DNA from: Methylophilaceae bacterium
GTDB taxonomy: Bacteria > Pseudomonadota > Gammaproteobacteria > Burkholderiales > Methylophilaceae
Direction of reading: 5' to 3'
Assembly: GCA_018398995.1 (NCBI GenBank)
Contig: CP073759.1
Coordinates: forward strand, 1,380,311-1,444,310
Length of the DNA stretch: 64,000 nt
The notes under the pieces: model-generated
What the model was told of the DNA's origin: nothing
What the model saw: only the letters and a program-made list of their open reading frames with translations
Database searches by the model: none
Translations under genes and position numbers: made by a program
Shown: one piece after another, positions 37,828-46,901 of the stretch
Layout: each line of letters begins with the position of its first letter
How positions within the stretch are numbered: position 1 is the first letter of the stretch

Positions 37828-39021
37828 GGTAATCCCCCCGCATAAAAGTAGCATTTAGAAGTAGAATTTTCTTAATTAGATTTAAAGGAATTTTTACATG
37901 AAGCTATCAAGATTTACCGAGAGTCAGATCATCAACATATTGAAACAGGCATAATCCGGTTCGCCAGTACCTGATTTGTGCCGTGAGCATGGAATGAGCT
38001 CCGCCACATTTTATAAATGGCGTGCTAAATACGGTGGCATGGATGCGTCCATGGTGTCTCGCATGAAAGAGCTCGAAGATGAGAATCGACGCCTTAAAAA
38101 ATGTATGCCGAAGTTCAGCTTCAAGCAGACGTACTCAAAGAGGTGATGCAAAAAGTGGTGAAGCCATCTCAGCGTCGAGAGATGGCACGCTGGGTGGTTG
38201 AGCATAAAAGCCTGAGTATTCGATTGGCCTGCAATACCTTTGCCCTAAGTGAAGGCTGCTACCGCTATAGCGCTAAGCTATCCACAGAGAATGATGACAT
38301 TGCAGATTGGTTACTACGATTGACGCAGCACCAGCGTAACTGGGGCTTTGGTTTATGTTTTCTATACTTGCGCAATGTGAAAGGCTTTGGCTGGAATCAT
38401 AAGCGTGTATATCGCATCTATCGTCTTTTAGAGCTTAATCTGCGTATTAAGCCGCGTAAGCGGCTAGTTAGAGAGATGCCCTTGGCACTGACTGTACCTG
38501 GGCGCATCAATGAGGTGTGGTCAATGGATTTTATGCATGATCAGCTATCGGATGGGCGTAGTATTCGGCTATTTAACGTAATTGATGATTTCAACCGCGA
38601 GGGGCTTAACATTGAAGTTGATTTTTCATTACCCTCAGCGCGTGTGGTGCGCTCGCTAGATCAGATTATTGAATGGCGTGGCAGACCAAATATCATCCGT
38701 TGTGATAATGGCCCTGAGTATATCAGTGCAACGCTAACAGAATGGGCGGCAAGGCGAGGGATTAGGATTGATTATATTCAGCCAGGTAGCCCACAGCAAA
38801 ATGCCTATATAGAACGTTACAATCGTACAGTCCGTTATGATTGGTTGGCACATATGTTGTTTGATACGATTAAAGAAGTGCAGGCGTTTGCTACACATTG
38901 GCTTTGGACATACAATCATGAAAGGCCAAACATGGGCATCGGTGGCATGACTCCAATGCAGAAATTACAACGTGTTGCCTAAGCTCTACTTTTAGCGGCT
39001 ACTAAAAATGGGGGGATTACC
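37828..39021 (+). mobile_element. IS3-family element, copy B (1194 bp)
   Basis: Same element as copies A and C in the opposite orientation, with ends GGTAATCCCCCC (37828) and GGGGGGATTACC (39021). Compared with copy A it is one base shorter in the A run inside orfA and two bases shorter in the A run at the orfA/orfB junction. Confidence 0.9.
38101..38982 (+). CDS. IS3-family transposase, fused OrfA-tail/OrfB, copy B
   Basis: A 293-aa frame. Because the junction run has only five A residues here, the last part of orfA ([18 protein letters not shown]) is joined in frame to orfB ([14 protein letters not shown]...) without frameshifting. The rve catalytic core is identical to the other copies. 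The upstream part of orfA carries the common TAA and an extra one-base deletion, so only this partial fusion can be made. Confidence 0.85.
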   Translation: MYAEVQLQADVLKEVMQKVVKPSQRREMARWVVEHKSLSIRLACNTFALSEGCYRYSAKLSTENDDIADWLLRLTQHQRNWGFGLCFLYLRNVKGFGWNHKRVYRIYRLLELNLRIKPRKRLVREMPLALTVPGRINEVWSMDFMHDQLSDGRSIRLFNVIDDFNREGLNIEVDFSLPSARVVRSLDQIIEWRGRPNIIRCDNGPEYISATLTEWAARRGIRIDYIQPGSPQQNAYIERYNRTVRYDWLAHMLFDTIKEVQAFATHWLWTYNHERPNMGIGGMTPMQKLQRVA

Positions 39022-39298
39022 CATATAAGAGATTTTTTATGTTTATGAAGAAAGTGAAAGAAGCTATTACATACTGTTCTCAGTTATATCAATGATATTG
39101 ATATATATATTAAAAAAATGGTATTATATTATGAGTAAAAGTATATATATAACTATTGTATACATTAATTCTATAATGCTTTCTATGTAATATTGTTAAA
39201 GTGTAAGGGCTATTTATTGTTGAACTACTTTAATATTGAAGTTAATCATTAACAAATAAAGTTTTGTACTTTTTGCGCATATATAATTAATTAAATAG

Positions 39299-39679
39299 GT
39301 GGCTATGGAAAACATCAAAGACAGTTTGTTATTAGGTGATGGAGTTAACATCACTGGCAATATTTCAGTGCAGGGAGTTGTGCATGTGCATGGCAACGTT
39401 AATGGTGAAATTATAGCAAATGAAATTTATATTGGCGAAACAGGCAAGGTGCATGGTGAGATTAAAGTCAACATTGCCGATATAAAGGGAGAGGTGACCA
39501 ATTCCATTGAAGTAAGAGATACATTAATTGTCAGGTCTACTGGTAAAATTTCTGGCACTACATCATATCAGTCTTTAGAGATTGAGCTTGGTGGTATTAT
39601 TGACGGCAATATTGTAAAAAGTAAAGCTCCTTTAACCCCAGCAACTCATCAACTTGATAACATTGAACCTGTTATATAA
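39299..39679 (+). CDS. Bactofilin (first)
   Basis: A 126-aa bactofilin, a nucleotide-independent polymer-forming cytoskeletal protein. The domain shows the repeated beta-helix turns GDGVNITGNISVQGVVHVHGNVNGEI, IYIGETGKVHGEIKV, DIKGEVTNSIEV and LIVRSTGKISGTTSYQ. The ATG at 39305 (MENIKDSLLLGDG) is a more likely start than the GTG two codons earlier. It heads a three-gene operon with an M23 peptidase and a second bactofilin; such pairs control local peptidoglycan hydrolysis and cell shape or stalk formation in other bacteria. Confidence 0.9.
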   Translation: MAMENIKDSLLLGDGVNITGNISVQGVVHVHGNVNGEIIANEIYIGETGKVHGEIKVNIADIKGEVTNSIEVRDTLIVRSTGKISGTTSYQSLEIELGGIIDGNIVKSKAPLTPATHQLDNIEPVI

Positions 39680-39681
39680 TT

Positions 39682-40743
39682 GTGCGGTCTCTTGCTTCTA
39701 TTCTTCTTCCTGTAATGTTGCAGCCCTTATCTTTTATAAAGCGAGTATGGAATTATGAATTCCAAGATTTCAGATTAATTCTTGAGCAATCTGATGAGTT
39801 GCATTATTTTCTTGTGTGGGCCAAAGCTCAACTCTTTATTACGCGAGCGATACTAATAACTGTACTAACTTTAATGTGTATATTATTAGGGCTTAGTTTT
39901 CATAGTTGCGTTACTGTTTGGCGCTACAATGCACTTGAGTTATCAAAGGCTGAGACGGAAAAAAAGCGTCAACAAGCATTATCTGCAATAGCTTCTTTGT
40001 CAGATTCTGGTGCCTTACTAGACGAAGGTATTACTGAGACTGAGTTACTGGGCGTAACGAATCGCTATCGTGAACGTTTACAAAAACTAGAGCTATTAGT
40101 TAACTACTCTACACAAGAACTAAAGCTTGCTTCGCGTGCGTTGGAAGAAGGCCTCAAAGTTTCTGGCATTACACCAAGCATGATCAAGAAGCTAAAAAAA
40201 GACAACGCTAATACCAACACAAAGCTAGCTGTCAACATAGAATCTATCAAATCGGCAGGTGTTAATACAGAAGTATTAGTCAATTATAAAAAAAACTTAG
40301 ATGAATTGCAGAAATTGAAGAATGTATTATTAATTTTTCCTAGTCGTAAGCCAGCCAATAATGCAATTTCTACTTCCCAATACGGTGTTAGAGTTCATCC
40401 TATTACGAATAGAAAAATAAAACATGAAGGCATTGATTTTATGCCTACTATAGATTTTAACGCTAAAGCAGTCATCAACGGCGTGGTTGAGAAGGTGCAA
40501 CATTCATCTATTGGGTATGGCAATATGGTGGTTATTTTACATCCAAATAATGTCAGAACACTCTATGCTCACCTCGATAGTATTTTTGTTGAGCATGGAC
40601 AAAAAGTGCAAGCGGGTCAATCAATAGGCAAGATAGGCAATACCGGATTTTCAACTGGCAGGCACCTGCACTACGAAGTATCCGTTGATGGCGTAAAAGT
40701 AAACCCTTCAATTATTACAGCGATGGCAAAAAATGTTCAATAA
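39682..40743 (+). CDS. M23-family murein endopeptidase, membrane-anchored
   Basis: A 353-aa protein: one transmembrane helix near residues 53-75 (AILITVLTLMCILLGLSFHSC), a periplasmic coiled coil (about 90-225) and a C-terminal LytM/M23 domain with all zinc and catalytic elements (H..D in KHEGIDF near 247, LYAHL, and HLHYE near 327). It starts at a GTG two bases after the first bactofilin stop and overlaps the second bactofilin gene by 11 bases. The topology and context match the bactofilin-recruited LmdC/Csd1-type hydrolases. Confidence 0.92.
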   Translation: MRSLASILLPVMLQPLSFIKRVWNYEFQDFRLILEQSDELHYFLVWAKAQLFITRAILITVLTLMCILLGLSFHSCVTVWRYNALELSKAETEKKRQQALSAIASLSDSGALLDEGITETELLGVTNRYRERLQKLELLVNYSTQELKLASRALEEGLKVSGITPSMIKKLKKDNANTNTKLAVNIESIKSAGVNTEVLVNYKKNLDELQKLKNVLLIFPSRKPANNAISTSQYGVRVHPITNRKIKHEGIDFMPTIDFNAKAVINGVVEKVQHSSIGYGNMVVILHPNNVRTLYAHLDSIFVEHGQKVQAGQSIGKIGNTGFSTGRHLHYEVSVDGVKVNPSIITAMAKNVQ

Positions 40744-41188
40744 ACGCAAAACAGCTAAAACCGACTCCTCAAACAATTTTGATGAGCACTTGAATGAATT
40801 AACAGCGGAAAGTAACGATGTATCGACTAGCATTTTGCCAAGTAAAATTATGAACATTGCACAAAAACCAACCATCATCAGTGAAGGTGCATTATTTGAA
40901 GGACAACTAGTATTTGATGGCACGCTGCATATCGATGGTAAATTCAAGGGCACCATTAAAGTGGATAAAATAACGGTTGGCAAAAACGGCGTACTGGATG
41001 GCACGTTTCAAGCCAATACTGTGGTTGTGTTTGGTGAAATTAAAGGGGAGGTCTTATGCGAAGATTTGACCCTAAATTCTGGTTCCAATGTTGATGGCGT
41101 CATTCAATATGCAAGTATCAAAATACAGCAGGGCTCCTCTATAGGTGGTGAGGTTATTCATAAAAAAAATAGCACGAAATTCCCCTAA
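40733..41188 (+). CDS. Bactofilin (second)
   Basis: A 151-aa bactofilin with a disordered charged N-terminus (about 1-45) and a beta-helix domain (ISEGALFEGQLVFDGTLHIDGKFKGTIKV, ITVGKNGVLDGTFQANTVVVFGEIKGEVLCEDLTL, SNVDGVIQY). Translation is coupled to the peptidase gene through an 11-base overlap. Two different bactofilins in one operon suggest a mixed scaffold. Confidence 0.92.
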   Translation: MFNKRKTAKTDSSNNFDEHLNELTAESNDVSTSILPSKIMNIAQKPTIISEGALFEGQLVFDGTLHIDGKFKGTIKVDKITVGKNGVLDGTFQANTVVVFGEIKGEVLCEDLTLNSGSNVDGVIQYASIKIQQGSSIGGEVIHKKNSTKFP

Positions 41189-41303
41189 GTTTCAACTAAT
41201 AGTTAGGTTAGATTACCTTTCATTGAGCTACACTTTAGAATAGCCGTATTGTTTATTATTAAGAACGAAACTAATTAGCAGCTAGTTTTTTAGCATTTCC
41301 CAT

Positions 41304-42498
41304 GGTAATCCCCCCATTTTTAGTAGCCGCTAAAAGTAGAGCTTAGGCAACACGTTGTAATTTCTGCATTGGAGTCATGCCACCGATGCCCATGTTTGGC
41401 CTTTCATGATTGTATGTCCAAAGCCAATGTGTAGCAAACGCCTGCACTTCTTTAATCGTATCAAACAACATATGTGCCAACCAATCATAACGGACTGTAC
41501 GATTGTAACGTTCTATATAGGCATTTTGCTGTGGGCTACCTGGCTGAATATAATCAATCCTAATCCCTCGCCTTGCCGCCCATTCTGTTAGCGTTGCACT
41601 GATATACTCAGGGCCATTATCACAACGGATGATATTTGGTCTGCCACGCCATTCAATAATCTGATCTAGCGAGCGCACCACACGCGCTGAGGGTAATGAA
41701 AAATCAACTTCAATGTTAAGCCCCTCGCGGTTGAAATCATCAATTACGTTAAATAGCCGAATACTACGCCCATCCGATAGCTGATCATGCATAAAATCCA
41801 TTGACCACACCTCATTGATGCGCCCAGGTACAGTCAGTGCCAAGGGCATCTCTCTAACTAGCCGCTTACGCGGCTTAATACGCAGATTAAGCTCTAAAAG
41901 ACGATAGATGCGATATACACGCTTATGATTCCAGCCAAAGCCTTTCACATTGCGCAAGTATAGAAAACATAAACCAAAGCCCCAGTTACGCTGGTGCTGC
42001 GTCAATCGTAGTAACCAATCTGCAATGTCATCATTCTCTGTGGATAGCTTAGCGCTATAGCGGTAGCAGCCTTCACTTAGGGCAAAGGTATTGCAGGCCA
42101 ATCGAATACTCAGGCTTTTATGCTCAACCACCCAGCGTGCCATCTCTCGACGCTGAGATGGCTTCACCACTTTTTTGCATCACCTCTTTGAGTACGTCTG
42201 CTTGAAGCTGAACTTCGGCATACATTTTTTAAGGCGTCGATTCTCATCTTCGAGCTCTTTCATGCGAGACACCATGGACGCATCCATGCCACCGTATTTA
42301 GCACGCCATTTATAAAATGTGGCGGAGCTCATTCCATGCTCACGGCACAAATCAGGTACTGGCGAACCGGATTATGCCTGTTTCAATATGTTGATGATCT
42401 GACTCTCGGTAAATCTTGATAGCTTCATGTAAAAATTCCTTTAAATCTAATTAAGAAAATTCTACTTCTAAATGCTACTTTTATGCGGGGGGATTACC
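41304..42498 (-). mobile_element. IS3-family element, copy C (1195 bp)
   Basis: Third copy, same orientation as copy A. Its junction A run is six and its internal orfA run six. Its right end abuts a cut IS150-like remnant (42499 on), while the rest of that remnant is missing on the left side. No target duplication is visible. Confidence 0.9.
41343..42170 (-). CDS. IS3-family transposase OrfB, copy C
   Basis: 275-aa catalytic protein, identical in the regions compared to copy A ([27 protein letters not shown]). The associated orfA (about 42175-42429) has the common TAA codon and a one-base loss in its RRLKK run, so this copy could transpose only with help. Confidence 0.88.
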   Translation of the reverse strand: MVKPSQRREMARWVVEHKSLSIRLACNTFALSEGCYRYSAKLSTENDDIADWLLRLTQHQRNWGFGLCFLYLRNVKGFGWNHKRVYRIYRLLELNLRIKPRKRLVREMPLALTVPGRINEVWSMDFMHDQLSDGRSIRLFNVIDDFNREGLNIEVDFSLPSARVVRSLDQIIEWRGRPNIIRCDNGPEYISATLTEWAARRGIRIDYIQPGSPQQNAYIERYNRTVRYDWLAHMLFDTIKEVQAFATHWLWTYNHERPNMGIGGMTPMQKLQRVA

Positions 42499-42690
42499 TT
42501 CCATTTATAGAGGCTCTTGGTGCTGACGCCCAGCCTATTGGAAACTTCAGCTATGTCATAGCTGTGTTTGATAATTTGATTGACTGCTTCTTGTTTAAAT
42601 TCGTCTGTGTAACGAATGCCTTTTGCCATGATTCTTCCTTTTTATGTCTAGAGTAATTTGTAACATAAAAAGTGTATAATATTTTCAGGC
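42499..42690 (-). mobile_element. IS3/IS150-like remnant, 5' end
   Basis: Reverse complement of about 18825-19016: orfA start at 42629 (MAKGIRYTDEFKQEAV...YKWK) plus its upstream DNA. It is truncated at 42499 by IS copy C. Confidence 0.85.
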
Positions 42691-42731
42691 CTTACCACGT
42701 GTCCAGACTTATAACGTGGCTTACGATAGCC

Positions 42732-42986
42732 TCAAATAGATTTGAGCTTAGCATTACGTATGATTTTAGCCACGCGATTCTCGCTGCATATAATGCCAGC
42801 CTCTCGTAAATCGTAGTGAATACGTGGACTGCCATAAATGCCATAGCTGTCTTCGTAGGATCGCTTGATTTCAACAAGTAGTGCAGCGTCTTCAATTGCT
42901 CGGTTGGATAGTGGCTTTAATTTCCAGTCGTAAGAACCACTACGATGCACTTTTAGTACACGACACATACTCATTAAGCGAAACAC
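42732..42986 (-). pseudogene. IS3-family orfB fragment
   Basis: Reads MFRLMSMCRVLKVHRSGSYDW, AALLVEIKRSYEDSYGIYGSPRIHYDLREAG: the HTH_21 segment of an IS3/IS150-group OrfB. It stops at 42732 before the catalytic core. Confidence 0.8.
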
Positions 42987-42995
42987 TTGGCGATG

Positions 42996-43298
42996 CTGGT
43001 CAATAAATGCGTACTTTAATCGGACAGCTTGGCAAAGTACGCCACGGCCTTTTTAGGATGTCACGCTCTTCAGTGGTGCGCTTGAGCTCTGCTTTCATCC
43101 TTTGCAACTCTTGTTTGAGTGCAACAATATCTTTTGAGTTTGGTAAATCACCTAGTTGGCTTTGCTTAAGCCAAGCGTATAGGCTTTATATCTGAAACAC
43201 CTAAGCGCTTTGATACTTCAACGACACCATGACCACGCTCAGTGATTTGTTTTATTGCTTCAGCCTTAAATTCAGCTGTATATCTTGTACCTCTCATT
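42996..43298 (-). pseudogene. IS3-family orfA remnant, frameshifted
   Basis: Begins MRGTRYTAEFKAEAIKQITERGHGVVEVSKRLGVSD at 43298, then one extra base breaks the frame; in the other frame it continues LYAWLKQSQLGDLPNSKD and LKRTTEERDILKKA. With the preceding fragment it is the left part of one dead element. Confidence 0.8.
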
Positions 43299-43413
43299 TA
43301 CTACTCTCCAGTTCAGTTTCGACATTATTGAATGTCTACTGAATTCTGGGAAGTCCATCATTTAGTTAGACCATTACATGAAGTGGGTCATTTAGTTAGT
43401 ATTGCTTTGCTCT

Positions 43414-44616
43414 TTATTTTTCACCTAGTGATTCGCTAATTGTTTTAACGATTGGTTTTGTCAAGTATTGCAGCACTGTTTTTCTACCAGTTTTAACTTC
43501 CACCATACCTGTCATACCAGGTAATATTTCGAGTTTCACGTCAGGTTTAGCACTAAATATAGGTTTTGCTATAAGCACATGAATGCGATAGAAGGGCTCT
43601 TCATTTTCGTGTAATCTTTCACTTAATGTATCTGCGCTGATGAACACAAGCTCCCCCATCATGCCACCATACACTGTAAAGTCATAAGTATCTATTTTTA
43701 CAGTTGCTTCTTGGCCAAGTTCTAAGAAAGCTATGTCTGCAGGGGAAACTTTCGCCTCTATGACTAATTCATCGTCAACTGGCACAATATGCATTACCTC
43801 GTCTCCAGGCCTAATCACGCCTCCTAGGGTCGTGATTTGTACATTTTTAACAATACCTTTTACTGGGGCAAGTATTTCAGTTTGTAGTAGTTGATCTTTT
43901 TTTTGTGCAAGCGCTTGTCTTGCACCGTTTAGATCCTCTTCCGCCTTACTTAACTCTGACTGAGAGTCTTGAAAATACTTGTTCCGTTTATTATTTATTT
44001 GCGCGTCTAAATCGGCAATTTGTCGCTGCAGTCTAAGCACCTCAGTACGGCTCACATCTCCAGACGTCACCAGAGGTAAATTCATATCTAGCTCTTGAAC
44101 AACATAGACACGCATTTTCTCTAACGATGCAAGTTCTTGATTTAAAGCATCACGGCGTTTTTTAAGTAATAAAAGCTGATTCATTTTATAGCCGGGATAA
44201 TTATCGACTTCGCGCTCAAAAATAGGATTTCCACCAAATACTTCCGCTCTCAGTCTGGCTGCAGTTGCCGAAAGCGCAACTGTTTTAGCGCGAATTTCCA
44301 TAAAAGCCGCTTCAGCTCGTGTACGATTAGTTCTAAATAAGACATCACCAGCTTCAACTTTGCTGCCTTCCTTTACTAATAGTTCCTCAAGTACACCACC
44401 ATCTTGAGATTGGATAATCTGTGTTCGTGAGCTGGCAATAATTTTGCCCGGGGCTCGAGTAATCTGGTCAATTTCAGCAAGGTATGCCCAAAGTAAAAAA
44501 GTGCCTACTGTGATAAAAGTCAACCATAAAACCCATCTTGAGCCACGATTTTCCTCAAATGAAAGCGCTTGTTTTGATGTTTTTTCATTTTTAGTCAGAA
44601 ACCAGAATAAATTCAT
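43414..44616 (-). CDS. Type I secretion membrane-fusion protein (HlyD/LapC family)
   Basis: A 400-aa periplasmic adaptor that bridges the inner-membrane ABC exporter and the outer-membrane channel. One transmembrane helix near residues 30-50 (VLWLTFITVGTFLLWAYLAEI), a lipoyl-like segment (GKIIASSRTQIIQSQDGGVLEEL), a long coiled coil (about 110-250) and a C-terminal beta-barrel (VLQTEILAPVKGIVKNV, GMTGMVEVKTGRKTVLQYL). It overlaps the exporter gene by four bases (ATGA). The cargo is very likely the giant adhesin encoded divergently. Confidence 0.92.
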   Translation of the reverse strand: MNLFWFLTKNEKTSKQALSFEENRGSRWVLWLTFITVGTFLLWAYLAEIDQITRAPGKIIASSRTQIIQSQDGGVLEELLVKEGSKVEAGDVLFRTNRTRAEAAFMEIRAKTVALSATAARLRAEVFGGNPIFEREVDNYPGYKMNQLLLLKKRRDALNQELASLEKMRVYVVQELDMNLPLVTSGDVSRTEVLRLQRQIADLDAQINNKRNKYFQDSQSELSKAEEDLNGARQALAQKKDQLLQTEILAPVKGIVKNVQITTLGGVIRPGDEVMHIVPVDDELVIEAKVSPADIAFLELGQEATVKIDTYDFTVYGGMMGELVFISADTLSERLHENEEPFYRIHVLIAKPIFSAKPDVKLEILPGMTGMVEVKTGRKTVLQYLTKPIVKTISESLGEK

Positions 44617-46886
44617 GATACTTTCTTTTTCTTTATATCCAAAGTTGTATTAGGCTGAGTTAGATCGACAGGCGCACTTTCAGTTTGGATTGTAGCTTTA
44701 TTTTGCTCCTGAGTATTTTTGTCTTTGACGTTTTTAAACATTGATAGAACTTTCTCTTTTGGACCGTCTATTGCAATCTTTCCATTGTCGATAACAATCA
44801 CTCTGTCAACTTTGGGCAATAGAGAAAACTTATGTGTGACGACAATGATAAGGTGGTCTTTGGGAATTTTTTCAAACAAGTGCTTCATTACCTTGGACTC
44901 GAGTTGCATGTCCATCGAAGCAGTTGGCTCATCTAATAAAATTACTTTTGGCTTCGCAATCAGCAGTCGCGTCAGTCCTACCAATTGGCGTTGGCCACCA
45001 GAAAGGCCGCGTCCTCCCTCGCTAATCTCTAGCTCCAACCCCTTGGGGTGTTGTCTGATTGGGTTATCTAGTCCTGTTAACGATGCAGCCTCAAGAATTT
45101 TAGAATCACTTGGTGTAGGCATGCCGATGGTCAGATTTTCTCTTAAGGTGCCGTTGAAGAGTCTTACATCCTGCGGCAAATACCCAATATGCTCACGCAC
45201 AAATTCTGGTGCAAGCTGATATATGTCTATGTCATCTAAAAAAACAGTTCCTTTTTGTGGTTTATAAAGGCCTGACAACATTTTAATTAGTGTGGACTTT
45301 CCAGAACCCACGGCACCTATGATTGCAACACGTTCTCCAGGCTGAAATACAAGGTTTTCTATTTCAATAGACAGCATATCTTCTTGATAAGAGAAAGACA
45401 CATCTTGCAATTGCAGTTTGCCTTTACAGGACTCAGGGATGACCAAGCGCTGATCATGACTTCTATCGCTCGGCATAGACATAATGTCATCTAATGACTT
45501 CAGTGCAATTATTGCATTTTTCCATTGCATAATCATGTTTGGTAATTGGGTAATAGGATTAAATACTCTACCAGAAATAATAGAGCAGGCAATTAATGCC
45601 CCCATACTGAGATCGCCGTTACCAATTAGTAAAGCTCCCACTGCAATAATGCAAATATAATTAAACTGCTGTATGGATTGTGCCATATTAGCTGCACGAG
45701 TTGAGATGAATTTCAAAGCCAGCTCGTTTTTTGCCATTGTGTTGGTTAAGGATTGATACTTATCTAACATCTTCCATTCACCACCAGAAGCCTTAATTGA
45801 CTCAATACCATCAATTGAATCAATCAGCAGACCATTTTTCTTATTAGATTCAGTCATATTTTCTTGAGTAAGTTGTTCTATTTCTTTTTGCGAGTAAAAG
45901 CCAGAGATTAAAGAAAGGCACAACGATATAATCGGCACTACAGCAATAGGGCCAGCTAAAAAAGCGATAACGCCGATAAATAAAACGGCAAAAGGCACAT
46001 CAGCCAAAATATAAAGCGTGCTTGATGCCATAAAGTTTCTAACAGACTCAAAGTGACGAATTTGAGAGGCAAATGTGCCTACAGTCTTTGGCCTCGCATC
46101 CATGCGAATATCCATCGCCTTACCAAAAAACACCGATGATAATTCCAAATCAATGGCTTTGGAAGTGCGATCAAGCATTCGTGCACGAACTTGCTTAATT
46201 GTAAATTCAATTAATACGCCAATCACCACGCCAATGGTTAATACCCAAAGAGTCGAGTAGCCTTTTGTTGGAACAACACGATCATACACTTGCATGGTAT
46301 ACATTGCTGAAAACAAACCCACGCTGCTAATCATAAAGGTGGCAAAAATTGCCTCACCAAAAATACGGCGATGCTTACGCAGCGTATAACTAAACCAATC
46401 GCGTGCAGTAACAGGAAATACAATTTGATCATCGGCATCTAATTGTTCAGTTTTAAAACGCAATAGATTGCCATTTAATATGCCATCTGGCTCTAACTCT
46501 CGCGCACTTCCAGCCACATCCTCGCATGCTAATTTACCATTACTCAAACGTCCTTTAATCAGCAGCGACTCATCCTGCGCTTGGCTAACCCAAAGAATAG
46601 GAAAGTCCTTGCGACTCAATGCATCAAACGTCAATTCACTTACTAAACCATGTTTAAAGCGTGACAACCACATCGCTTGCGCTTGCTCTGCTAGCGATAA
46701 ATCTTTTAACGCAACACCATCTTGTGTTTTATCCATCATAGAAAAGCGGTGCGTTGGTGTGGAAATACCTTGGTGAGTAGAAATTTTTGACAATAAAACT
46801 GCCAAATTTTCAATCATTTCCTCAAAAGCGTAGTCAGTATGACTAAGTTCAGGTTCCAGAGGTGTAGTTTGGTCAATATTGTTCAT
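44613..46886 (-). CDS. Type I secretion ABC exporter (LapB-like)
   Basis: A 757-aa fused permease-ATPase. The N-terminal about 140 residues form a C39-like domain without an evident catalytic Cys, as in adhesin exporters; six transmembrane helices follow (about 175-440); the ATPase has Walker A GAVGSGKST near 526, signature LSGGQRQ near 628 and Walker B VILLDEPTA near 647. The degenerate peptidase domain matches exporters of large RTX-like adhesins (LapB/LssB type). It is second in the operon, 15 bases after the outer-membrane component gene. Confidence 0.93.
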   Translation of the reverse strand: MNNIDQTTPLEPELSHTDYAFEEMIENLAVLLSKISTHQGISTPTHRFSMMDKTQDGVALKDLSLAEQAQAMWLSRFKHGLVSELTFDALSRKDFPILWVSQAQDESLLIKGRLSNGKLACEDVAGSARELEPDGILNGNLLRFKTEQLDADDQIVFPVTARDWFSYTLRKHRRIFGEAIFATFMISSVGLFSAMYTMQVYDRVVPTKGYSTLWVLTIGVVIGVLIEFTIKQVRARMLDRTSKAIDLELSSVFFGKAMDIRMDARPKTVGTFASQIRHFESVRNFMASSTLYILADVPFAVLFIGVIAFLAGPIAVVPIISLCLSLISGFYSQKEIEQLTQENMTESNKKNGLLIDSIDGIESIKASGGEWKMLDKYQSLTNTMAKNELALKFISTRAANMAQSIQQFNYICIIAVGALLIGNGDLSMGALIACSIISGRVFNPITQLPNMIMQWKNAIIALKSLDDIMSMPSDRSHDQRLVIPESCKGKLQLQDVSFSYQEDMLSIEIENLVFQPGERVAIIGAVGSGKSTLIKMLSGLYKPQKGTVFLDDIDIYQLAPEFVREHIGYLPQDVRLFNGTLRENLTIGMPTPSDSKILEAASLTGLDNPIRQHPKGLELEISEGGRGLSGGQRQLVGLTRLLIAKPKVILLDEPTASMDMQLESKVMKHLFEKIPKDHLIIVVTHKFSLLPKVDRVIVIDNGKIAIDGPKEKVLSMFKNVKDKNTQEQNKATIQTESAPVDLTQPNTTLDIKKKKVS

Positions 46887-46901
46887 TCTACTTTTGCCTT
46901 C

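Noticed and set aside
33376-39021. Composite transposon formed by IS copies A and B carrying cysC and the sulfotransferase
   Set aside because: The copies are inverted and near-identical, but the flanking bases show no target duplication and copy A interrupts another element with loss of one flank, so movement as a unit is not supported.
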